Below are positions 55,392 to 64,000 of a stretch of DNA of 64,000 bases, in pieces. The stretch is from Alectoria sarmentosa (taxonomy: Eukaryota > Ascomycota > Lecanoromycetes > Lecanorales > Parmeliaceae), in assembly GCA_009733775.1 (NCBI GenBank), contig WOGZ01000106.1, positions 1 through 64,000 of the forward strand, written 5' to 3'. Made by a program: the position numbers and the translations under genes. Each line of letters opens with the position of its first letter. Positions within the stretch are counted from its first letter, which is position 1. The notes under the pieces are model-generated. The model worked only from the letters and a program-made list of their open reading frames with translations. It was not told the origin of the DNA and searched no databases.

Positions 55392-56245
55392 TCACCGTGA
55401 GACCATCACATGGGCCCCAACTTGGCCACCGGAAATAGCATGCCTGGGACCCACTAATGCACTTTTGCGCTGCTGTGACATTTGTTCCATCAAATATATG
55501 GTACGCCACTGTGAATGCTTGTTTAGTCCATGGATGATGGTTTTATCCATGGGGAGAAAGGAGCCCATCAGTGATATACAGCAACTACAACCTGCGAACA
55601 CATCAGGACGACAGACTAGTATGATTAGTACCTTCTTTCACGAGTCTTTTGCAACTTTATCGACCACGCTTGCGGCTGATACCTTGACCCCTTGAATCTC
55701 CTGCTCAAAGGGTAGCGCAAATTTCGGATGCCCGTCTGCGAGAATTAGTTAAGTGAGCTTTGTACTTGTCGGAGACCGGTGAGTGCTATCGTCTAGCAAT
55801 ATAGACACAAGGTGATTTCTCTCGCCCGGCCCAAGTCTCTTTGATGTCAAGCGCACAGTCACTCGACTGTTGTCCCGCAGCGCCTTGGAAATCTCTTTAC
55901 CAACGTTTCAATGCTGATGCGCCATTCAATCGATTGTGGTCATCTCTTCTTGAAGATTCTGTGTTGCGGCAGTAACAACAACGTCTACATTCGCAGGTCT
56001 GTTGGGTGTTGGTGCACGCAGACTTACTTCGAAGGCTCGTGGACCTTTACCGTGGAACAGCAGTGCGGTGAAATTTAGACCTTCAGGGAGGGGAAACCTT
56101 CCAGAGGGAGACCAAGGGGAGGAAGACTCCATCGCGATCTACCCTCTTCCATCCATCATAACCTTGGGGACTCTGGCAAACACATGTTTGTATCCGAGAT
56201 CGCGAGCTCTGGGAGCAGTTCCCTTCGTAATGGTGTAATCATAAT
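55392..56245 (-). pseudogene. coding-like minus-strand remnants, unknown
   Basis: Disconnected minus-strand pieces look protein-coding: KGTAPRARDLGYKHVFARVP (~56230-56160), after a TAG then SGRFPLPEGLNFTALLFHGK and RAFEVSLRAPTPN (~56130-55930), DGHPKFALPFEQEIQGVKVS (~55735-55640) and TIIHGLNKHSQWRTIYLMEQ (~55550-55470). Stops and frame changes separate them and I find no start or full splice set. They may be one decayed gene. Confidence 0.35.
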
Positions 56246-58796
56246 CGACCTCTGATCAAGAATGATCGTCCCTGTCGGTTTGCCGCACGAGACGTATAGA
56301 ATGGCCGAATATACGCCAGTCTAGCTACAAAGTCACAGGCTTAGCTTGTCGTCTTCATCACAAGGAATAGATTTTCTAAGCTATATATAAGTGGTGATAA
56401 ATCTCCCCCGCTCGCCAATACTGTCTCGCAATTCCAATTGGTTCACGAAAGGGGAGGAGAGTTTTGCGTACCTTGACCCAGAAACGTTTGAGGTCCTGTC
56501 GTCGTCACTGTCTTGGGGGACCATCTGACATATTCGTTTTCCCCTACAAGCGCGAGACTAAGCTCAATAAGTACCTCTGGTGCAAAAATCCCCTCTTCTT
56601 GAGCTGGCTTGGACTCTTGCTAAAGGCAATTGCTCAATCAACAGGGCCTTTTCGGAAGATTAAGTGAAGACGTCACAGATACAAATTAAAACGATTTATC
56701 CACGACGTACACACTCGTTGCTACCACACCTAACAAAGCGGTGTATAAATGACACTGTTGGCGCTATTGTAGGAATCAACATATTCTCGTCCAAAGTAAT
56801 TATACTTGTAAAGATTTATCTAAGATCACCGCTCTTTCGAAGCGTAGTTAGAACGTTTCTTATATAAGCTCACAAATGAGTTCATAGCAGGTCCTGACGT
56901 TCAGCCAAGTCCAAAATGTGAGTGATATCTGCCTCGTAGGTCCTTGTTGTACCTTTTTGACGGAAACCTTTGTCGATCCTTGAGCTGAAATGCAGTGTTG
57001 GCGATACTTCAGCTTGAAGATGGTTAATGTCCCGATATCATCAATCTACGGAGATGAAATGATGTGATACTCGCATCGTTCCTAAGCTCCAGCGGCGACG
57101 CAGAATACGGACGAGGCTGCGAGCATTGATCGCTCCTGCTCCTTGATGTCTTGGCACGAGAGCCGGTTGCCGCTTTAAGCGGGCTCAGGGTTAGGATTTC
57201 CATACCCTGCTGCTGGCACGACTGTGATTGATTACACGCCTCGGGGACTTCGACTTTTACAGCGTCATTCTGGATAATGGTAGGTAAACAACGTTGGTTG
57301 GATTCCAGGTCGGGCAGACGAAGAGTTTTTTCCTTTATTGCTCAAGGCTCAAATTTCGAGAGAGCGATTCTCATACTTAGCATCGCCACCTTACAAGGTC
57401 CCATTCGGTCTTACAGCTTTTTCAGCTCCTGATAGCCCACGGCTGACTAAAACTCAGACTTCTCTCCGGGTGTCCCTCTTCGCTCTGAGGTACCATTGAG
57501 ACAATTGTCCCCTCACCCTGCAAGTTGTTCTCTCTCGCAACATCTTCCTTCAGTCTGACCACTTCCGTCGGTGCTCCGGCACATTTGTGCTTAAATGGAC
57601 ATAGATGAAAGGCCGAGTCGGGTTTATAAGTTCACTGATCAAGTCGTATCTCAACTCAAGGCCATCGTTGACGATGATCATAACAAAGTTCCATGTAGCG
57701 CCTGGAGAAAGGATTCAGTCTGACAAGGTGTACTGTTTTGCATGCCCAATTCCAGGAAAAGATCCAATGTCATGGCTTGTACAGCCTCTACACGGTCCAT
57801 GAAATGAGATCACCCCGGTCAACCCTGCGCGTCTGCCTCGTCATGGAGCAATGCACGCCCGCCTCGCCACAACGGCTGTTAACTAGTGCTTTACAGAATT
57901 TGTATAAAAACACTCACAGACCATTCCAATAGTATCAACAGATTCTTCTCTACTTCTCTTTTCATATCTGTTAGCCTTCGATGAGAGATTCTGTTCGCTG
58001 TACCTTGTCAAGGCTTCAACAACAATGTTTTCCCCAATTCTTCTTTTCTTTGCGTTCAGCGCTATAGCTTGAGTGTCAATACAAGACCGCTCATTCTCTT
58101 CAAGCTCGTCCCATCTCCAGAGAGATAGCAGTAAGTCTTGAGACCCGACATCTATCAACCTGGGTCAACAATTGTTGGAAATTGAGTTTCACTAGGGCTA
58201 GAGCTAATGTGACTGGATTGCATGAGCATAGAGAGTGACATACAGGTGGTCATGGACCACTATATGTATGCCCATAGTGCAGAGCTTTTCCTCTGATCCC
58301 ATCGGAACCAGGTGTTTCCAAGGGAAAATCTCAAACTCCCTCGCAACTCAAATCCACGCAATTGCCGAGTGAGCAAATTACCATATGCCAAAACCGAAAA
58401 ACCCAACAACATTTGACTCATGATACCTATTTTTCCAGGCCAAGGTCAACAGCTGATGGCTTTTCTATCACCACAGCAAGCCCAGTGACAAAGTATTCGG
58501 CGGAAAAGACGGGCAGCAGGCATGAAGCAGAGGGGCTAGTAAGTGGATCTGGCAATGTCCTTCCCTTTGCGGCTTGGCGTCGGCCGGGGTTTACTTCGGA
58601 AATAAGAATGCTCGTCATTCGCACCTTCACCACTGAACTTTGCACATCCTTTCTCTTGAGCTTCATCTTCTTCTTCTTGTCTATTAAGGCGCCGTTTCTT
58701 TCGTCGTATATTGGTCAAGACTCTTTAAACTAAATCCGTTGTAATACTCTATCTTCGTTTCTAGCTCTTTTTATTTTCTAATTAAAGGAAATTAAT
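56246..58796. other. 2.5-kb gene-free stretch
   Basis: No convincing gene. A minus-strand frame at 57883-58158 (e.g. SLWRWDELEENERSCIDTQA) has a coding-like charge pattern but no partners. The last ~60 nt, AT-rich, are the leader of the MFS gene. Confidence 0.5.
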
Positions 58797-60436
58797 ATGG
58801 CATCATCTGTTGAGAACGAGGCCAAAACCCCCAGAGAGAGCGACAAAGTGTCTTCTCATTCGGTAACGGCCTTGCAGAAAGAGACTACAATATGGCAAAG
58901 CATCTACAACATAATCACCTACACGCCCAAAAGATGTCGCTACAATCCAGATAAACCTTTCGAGTTTTCAATGCCATTGAATCTTCTTTTTGGCTTTGCA
59001 GGGTGCTTTACCGTGGCCAATTTATATTATTCCCATCCCATCCTGAACAAACTGGCGGATGATTTCCATGTGTCTCAAGACCGGGTCAGCTTGATTCCGA
59101 CGCTGGCCCAAGCTGGATATGGGTCAGGACTATTGTTTCTGTGTCCCCTAGGAGATCTCTTCCCAAGAAGGCCGTTTGTGCTGCTTTTGGTGTGGTTCAC
59201 GGCTACTTCGTGGTAAGTAGATCCATGTGTTGGCGTTTGGTTCCTTTAGCACCCAAGTGCTGATAGTACTGTTGCGTTCAAGGATCGGTCTATGTATTAC
59301 GAATTCGTTTCCAGTGTTCTGTTTCCTCTCCTATCTTACGGCCTTGACGACTGTGACGCCCCAAATTAGTACAAAGACCCTGCTCTTTTCACCGAATTTC
59401 TCGCATTGACAAATGGACAGTGCTTCCCCTCGTCGGTGACCTGGCTCCTGTGCATCGGCGTGCAACAGCCCTCTCGATCGTAGTCTCCGGCCTCCTCCTC
59501 GGCCTCTTGATAGCTCGCCTCCTCTCCGGCGTCGTCACTGAATTTACTTCCTGGCGCAACGTCTACTGGCTGGCTTTTGCTCTCCAATACTTCATCTTTA
59601 TCCTCCTATGGTTCTTCCTACCCGACTACCCTAGTACCAACCCCAAAGGCCTCAACTATTTCAAAATGCTGTGGAGTATCATCGCCATGCTTTTCAAGCA
59701 TCCTATCCTTGTGCAGGCCTGTCTGGTGGGGTTTTGTACCTCCACGACATTCACATCTTACTGGACCACCCTGACTTTCCTTCTTGCCGGAGAGCCTTAC
59801 AACTTCAGACCCTTGTACATCGGTTTGTTTGCACTCATTGGTATCGTTGCGATGCTTTTCGGGCCTCCTTATTCAAGACTGGTTATTGACAGGTTTGTGC
59901 CACTCTTCTCCGTCATCATTGGCGAATGCATCTGCATCACTGGCATAGCAATCGGCACTTATACCGGTACTTTCACCCTCGCTGGCCCGATTGTTCAAGC
60001 CTTTATGATCGATATCGGTCTTCAAACCAGTCAGATTGCGAACCGAACGGCTATCTATGCTATCGAGCCTAAAGCTAGAAACCGGGTCAACACGGCGTAC
60101 ATGGTCAGTGTGTTCATCGGACAGATTGTGGGCACAAGCGTGGGAAACACGCTGTATGCGCAAGGAGGATGGCACAAAAGTGGTAGTGCTAGCGTGGGCT
60201 TTATCGGGGCGGCTTTGTGCTTTTGTTTCGCAAGGGGCCCCTGGGAGAAGGGTTGGGTGGGCTGGAGAGGCGGTTGGGGAATTAGGAGGAGGGATTTGGG
60301 GCCAACAGAGAAAGAGCAGCAGCAGGGTGATGATGCGGAGACTGCAGGAAATGCCCCGGATGACGAGGAGAGTGGAAGGGAGAAGATGGCGGATGAGATG
60401 GCTGCTGATGCAGTCGAAAACAGCGAGTCAAAATGA
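58797..60436 (+). CDS. MFS transporter (DHA1-like)
   Basis: Three exons, join(58797..59212,59283..59368,59421..60436), 505 aa. The 86-nt middle exon supplies WIGLCITNSFPVFCFLSYLT, then VTPQIMLPLVGDLAP across the last junction, restoring helices 3-4. About 12 membrane helices span residues ~60-420. The family A-motif is visible (GYGSGLLFLCPLGDLFPRRP) after helix 2. HRRATALSIVVSGLLLGLLI corresponds to the helix-5 antiporter motif region. The cytosolic loop is short. The C-terminal ~70 residues are hydrophilic and acidic (KEQQQGDDAETAG). It is likely a proton-coupled exporter in the plasma or vacuolar membrane; the substrate is unknown. It stands alone at the edge of the gene desert. Confidence 0.92.
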
Positions 60437-61768
60437 TCGAAAATAGAGGAAAGCTAAGAATCATACAAGAGCCAATGTCAGCACGCTCTGATGGTCGTTT
60501 CTGCTGAGGCTGCCTCGTTTTGATCTTGACCCTGTATTCGCCCTACTCGAGTGTCGTACCCTGATTGGACGAGGCTGGGATTGCCCTGCATCTACCTACT
60601 AGTGTCGAGACAATTATGGAGCTACTTCGCCCCATGGGAGGTTGAACAATGTCTACATTACGCCCAGGTTCCAGCAACAACTTTCAAAGGTTTTGATCTT
60701 CACCACCGCCGGCTTTGCCCCTGTGATTTCACGATCGGAAAATCCACCATCTCTCTCTCATCGGTCGCCTGTTTCTGCACGTACAAACGCCCCACTCCTA
60801 AGACGGCAAAACGCCCTGTTCCAGTCACCCTCGACGCCCCGATACTCTAGCACCATGGAAGGAGGGCGGACCAATCTCGTGCCGAGACTGCAGCAGGATG
60901 CATACATGCATGCCTTGGCTGCAGCTCAGCCCAGGTACTTTTTTTTTTGTTTTTTTTTTTGTTTTTTTTTGGGGGGGTTTGCTGACATGCAGGAAGTACG
61001 CCTAGACTCGGGAAAGGACCGAGGAACATGTTTGGAAGCACGTGGATCAACTCGTGTGCCTCTATGCAGGCTGCGAAGCCTCTTCTTTCTCGACTGGGGA
61101 GCTCCTAGAACAACCTGGTGGCGTCCACCATGCATTTTTTCGGATACCGCACGCTCGACCTTGCCGTTGTCAACATCAACGGCAACAACAACAACAACAA
61201 CAACGACCCTGCTGTCGCGAGTAAAGCTGACCCTCATAGGTACCCTACTGTTTTTTACGTCAGCTGTGGGCTGCTCTTCAGAAGGCCATGTCGGTTCTTT
61301 TTTTTTGTCCGAATACTCCTAGGGGCTGCCCGTACTCGGTGGGAGACAATCTCATTGCCAACGACTACTACCACAACAATAATGGTAGCTATGCACCCTT
61401 GCACTCCAACCACCAACTCGCGCACTGGGACCATCAGCTCTACTGAGCTTCAGATTTAAGCAACATCACTGCTCCATTGGATCGGTTCTGATTCCCTCCC
61501 GCTCCGTTTGAGGATCCCGCCGTCTTCGCCAATCGACTTCGAGACTTCACCAAGAGCCCAACTCGAACCTTGCACACCCAGGATTTGCAGAATGTGCGAA
61601 CAAGCAACCCCCTGCTGCGCATTGGCAACCATCCGAATCCGTCAGGCTACATCGAACATCCATTGAACACTGACGCCGCATCCACAGGCAATAACAACCC
61701 CCCCCCCCCCCCCCAAACCGGGACCTGGCATTTACACTAATCAACAGGCCCATAGCAGTTAGCAGAGT

Positions 61769-61802
61769 CCCACTCCTCCTCCTCCTCCTCCTCCTCCTCC
61801 CT
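61769..61802. repeat. (CTC)n microsatellite
   Basis: About ten CTC units. Confidence 0.95.
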
Positions 61803-61997
61803 GCCCTTCAAGAGTCCGTCCTCCCTCTCGCCATCGGGAACCGCCAGTAAGTCCCAACGTGCAACGGAGTGCCATCCATGGCTCTGTCTTTTCGGCCCTC
61901 GGGCGGACCATCTCTCTCTCTCCATTCGCTATGCTAGGAATCCATCTATTAGGCTGGCTGGCTGAGAGGTTCTTTTCTCGCTGCAAGATGCAAGGTG

Positions 61998-62208
61998 GTG
62001 GGGTATGGGGTATGGGGTATGGGGTACGGTTTGGCTAGCGGAGGAGGGAGGGAGGGACAAGCTGGGTTGAGCATTGTCGGAAGCCGTCATTATTATCAAC
62101 TTTTGGTGGTGGGAGTGGTGGCGTGGGGTTGGTGCTGAGATGCGTGTGCTTGAGGGGGGGATGGGATGGGATTGATGGGATTGATGGGATTGATGGGATT
62201 GAAGGGGT
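61998..62208. repeat. (GGGTAT)n hexamer and (GGGATTGAT)n nonamer repeats
   Basis: Four hexamer copies near 62000-62026, then four nonamer copies near 62166-62205, both G-rich on the plus strand. Confidence 0.9.
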
Positions 62209-62388
62209 AAGGAGATGGGTGGTTTGGAAGGGCGAGTGAATGAATGGGTGTTGGTTTATGATGGTGTGTGTCGAGGGCGCAGTGAGGGTGAACTAGCAAT
62301 ATTCTGAGCCTTGTGGTCCCGAGACTCAATTCTCACCTCGTCATGATCATCGTAGAACACATCTGCCGCACCCCTGTTTAAACTTACC

Positions 62389-63408
62389 CTACGGCACATC
62401 CAACCCGTTCAGAAACCTCTCGGCCAACCTCTCCTCCCTTTTCTTAGCAATCAGCCTCCTCCGCTCCTCCACCTCCCGCGCCCTCCTCTCCTTCCGCTCC
62501 TCCCGCTCCCTCTTCCCCCTCTCCGTCTCCTCCCTCTCCCGCCCCAACGCCTCCATCTCCCTCTTCCGCCCCTCTTCATCTTGGCTGAAACTGTAAAACC
62601 CCACCCCTTTGCTCCGCACCTCGCTGCTCGCGTCGTAGTGCACCTCCGCCGGCGGCGTCGGGCTCCGGTCCCGCTGACGCGCCAGCGCCGCCATCGGCGC
62701 CGCGTCCGGGTTGAAGGCCGCCGCTTGGATCGTGTCGCCGACGATGAGCTGCGTGGGCCGCGGGGGCCGCGCTTTCATGCGCCCGAGCTCTTCGGTTGCG
62801 TAGGCCTGCGCGTGCTGTTTCCGCTGCTCGCGCGCGGCGTCGTTCTTGGTGCCGCGTCGCAGTCGTCCGAATTCGTCTTCGTATTCTACCATCTCTGCCC
62901 CCCCTCCTCCTTCTCCTTCTGCGTCGTCGTCGTCGCCGCTTTCCCCGCCGTCGTCGGATTCCGTTTCGTATTTGGCCTCCTCTTCCCGCTCCGCCCATTT
63001 CCGGTCGAAATCCACCAGCGCGCCCTCCTCCCTGTTCGTCCCCCCGTGCGATGGCGGCACGTAGTCCCCGCGCTTCATGCTCGCGTACAGCCGCGCTTTG
63101 TCTTCCATCTTCCGCTTCGAGCGGTGCAGAGTGGCGGCGTCGACGGCTTCGCTGCTCTGAGCGTGGGTTTGCGCAGGGGAGGAGGAGATGTCGGCGAGGG
63201 CGCGCTTCTGGCTGCCTTTGTTGTGGGCGGTGAAGATGGAGGGTTTGGTTTTGGAGGGGCGTGGGCGGTTGGTTGCGGTGGCGGTGGTGGTGGTGGCGAG
63301 CAGGGCGGAGAGGGTGGATGTGAAGGCTGTGTTGGTGGAGGGGTTGATGGAGGTGGGTTTGGAGGATCGGGGGCGGGGGAGGCCGTAGAGGGAAGGGTTG
63401 GTCGTCAT
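62389..63408 (-). CDS. CCDC174-family protein (DUF4078)
   Basis: Single exon, 339 aa, ATG at 63408. The signature lies at ~255-285: EVHYDASSEVRSKGVGFYSF, then SQDEEGRKREMEALGRER, the conserved block of the coiled-coil-domain-containing 174 family. Upstream are DFDRKWAE, an acidic run (SDDGGESGDDDDAEGEGG) and VEYEDEFGRLRRGTK, also shared by the family. The last ~60 residues are an Arg/Glu/Lys helix (EREERKERRAREVEERRR). Human CCDC174 is nuclear and has been linked to the exon junction complex; the fungal protein probably acts in nuclear RNA metabolism. The GC content is well above its neighbours, which leaves long open frames on the other strand; these are shadows. Confidence 0.88.
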   Translation of the reverse strand: MTTNPSLYGLPRPRSSKPTSINPSTNTAFTSTLSALLATTTTATATNRPRPSKTKPSIFTAHNKGSQKRALADISSSPAQTHAQSSEAVDAATLHRSKRKMEDKARLYASMKRGDYVPPSHGGTNREEGALVDFDRKWAEREEEAKYETESDDGGESGDDDDAEGEGGGGAEMVEYEDEFGRLRRGTKNDAAREQRKQHAQAYATEELGRMKARPPRPTQLIVGDTIQAAAFNPDAAPMAALARQRDRSPTPPAEVHYDASSEVRSKGVGFYSFSQDEEGRKREMEALGREREETERGKREREERKERRAREVEERRRLIAKKREERLAERFLNGLDVP

Positions 63409-63980
63409 GGTTGGATGGGAAATGGGGATGATGTTGTGGGGATGAGGGTTATGGGGTGGGGTGGTTGTCGTTGTCCACCGACCACCAGTCGTTCTTGGAG
63501 TCCAGCGCCGGGTAGCTCTGGTGAAGTAGTATGCACGTGCAAAAGAATTCAGTAGATTTCTTGGCGGTAAACGGCAAAGGTCGTGAGAAAAGGGTCCAGC
63601 ATACAGCTCATGCCACTCAGCAGTATATGTGACTCGGACCCTTTTACTAATACTTACAGTCTGTTATGCTAGCTTCGAGCCAGTTCTGATGTGCCCAAAG
63701 CACCACGTCGTCGCTCTGAAGGACCAAAAGATTTAGATATTGGATTGACGTCTCTCACAGTCATTCAAATTCCAACAGGGCTGACGCGGCTCCTCACTTG
63801 AATTTATTAAGAAGTAGAAGTAAGTAGTAGGGCCGAAAGCTTGACTCATTTAGCTGCACGGGAGGCGTTTTTTTCTAGCGCCAGGGGGACTATCCCCATC
63901 CAAATTGTACGTCACATGCCATCTCAGCCATCAGTCTCGACTGCAACCACTTCCTCGGTAGAGCCACCAAGAATACCATC
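63409..63980. other. intergenic, no gene seen
   Basis: This is the promoter of the CCDC174-family gene and the left flank of a possible gene at the right edge. No coding signal. Confidence 0.5.
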
Positions 63981-64000
63981 ATGGGCGCCAAGGTGCCCCC
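63981..64000 (+). CDS. possible 5' end of a gene, cut by the window edge
   Basis: ATGGGCGCCAAGGTGCC in a good Kozak context (CCATCATGG) after a CT/CA-rich leader. MGAKVP resembles the start of the ubiquitin-conjugating variant Mms2/Uev1 family, but six residues are too few to be sure. Confidence 0.25.

Larger units (their letters stand above)
60437..62388. other. intergenic with homopolymers; possible but unresolved transcript
   Basis: A frame at 60642-60930 has fair coding character (VYITPRFQQQLSKV, GGRTNLVPRLQQDAYMHALA) and ends at a GTAC donor before a T-rich stretch (60937-60972). Beyond an ACATGCAG acceptor the frames break up around a (CAA)n run (61180-61203). I could not build a gene. 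The right half is simple repeat. Confidence 0.4.

Noticed and set aside
58797..60436. MFS transporter as part of a metabolite cluster
   Set aside because: It stands alone between a gene desert and a repeat-rich intergenic region.
60642..61322. 226-residue open frame on the plus strand
   Set aside because: The second half reads through T and CAA homopolymers. The first half may be an exon but no full gene could be built.
62576..63555. Long open frames opposite the CCDC174-family gene
   Set aside because: They are shadows of a GC-rich coding region: Arg/Val-rich translation without motifs, while the minus-strand frame carries the family signature.

Overview
The window is nuclear DNA of a filamentous ascomycete (Pezizomycotina). 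The genes carry short GT-AG introns, mostly 45-70 nt, many with a CTRAC/TGAC branch point just before the acceptor. The gene set fits this group: a long ATG11, an NDC80 with a filamentous-fungal N-terminus, a seipin with a long cytosolic tail, an HMT1-type ABC transporter, an eight-repeat Ish1/Msc1 protein, a Helo_like_N protein and a 2EXR/F-box-like protein. A Dothideomycete (Mycosphaerellales-like) is my best guess from the look of the proteins; no marker here proves it. I rebuilt exon structures by hand from splice signals and reading phase. All the main models close in frame except the PEX14 N-terminus, which stays uncertain.

Layout. 1-0.7 kb: heptamer repeats. 0.7-11 kb: a D-2-hydroxyacid dehydrogenase, an Ish1/Msc1-type protein, a likely mitochondrial protein of unknown function and two unknown proteins, all on the minus strand. 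11-13.4 kb: gene-poor, with one unresolved minus-strand locus. 13.5-20.3 kb: an unknown membrane protein divergent from seipin, then the HMT1-type transporter convergent with seipin. 21.5-24.6 kb: a DUF4870-like membrane protein and a Helo_like_N protein. 25-29.2 kb: NDC80 and PEX14, head to head. 29.2-33.9 kb: decayed DNA with an intron-bearing tRNA-like gene, a degenerate ~155-nt repeat array, half a ZZ zinc finger and a broken minus-strand coding fragment. 34-36.2 kb: a small membrane protein and an MDR reductase. 36.2-38.2 kb: GGAT-rich minisatellite. 38.2-39 kb: a 2EXR/F-box-like protein. 40.8-46.3 kb: ATG11 and a CENP-H-like gene, head to head. 47.5-48.1 kb: NHP6. 49.3-51.4 kb: an eight-exon unknown gene. 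51.4-58.8 kb: a 7.4-kb gene desert with broken reading frames, a diverged duplication, microsatellites and a 297-bp assembly gap. 58.8-60.4 kb: an MFS transporter. 62.4-63.4 kb: a CCDC174-family gene. The right edge may hold the first codons of another gene.

How the genes work together. Most are core cell-biology genes: chromosome segregation (NDC80, CENP-H-like), autophagy and peroxisomes (ATG11, PEX14), lipid droplets (seipin), chromatin (NHP6), nuclear envelope or stress (Ish1) and vacuolar metal detoxification (HMT1). I see no secondary-metabolite cluster, CRISPR array, intact transposon or virus-derived gene. The most notable architecture is that two kinetochore genes each share a short bidirectional promoter with an organelle-turnover gene (NDC80/PEX14 and CENP-H/ATG11). 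The best candidates for undescribed biology are the Helo_like_N protein without an NTPase core, the conserved-looking eight-exon orphan, the seipin-paired membrane orphan and the seipin UGAUG micro-uORF.
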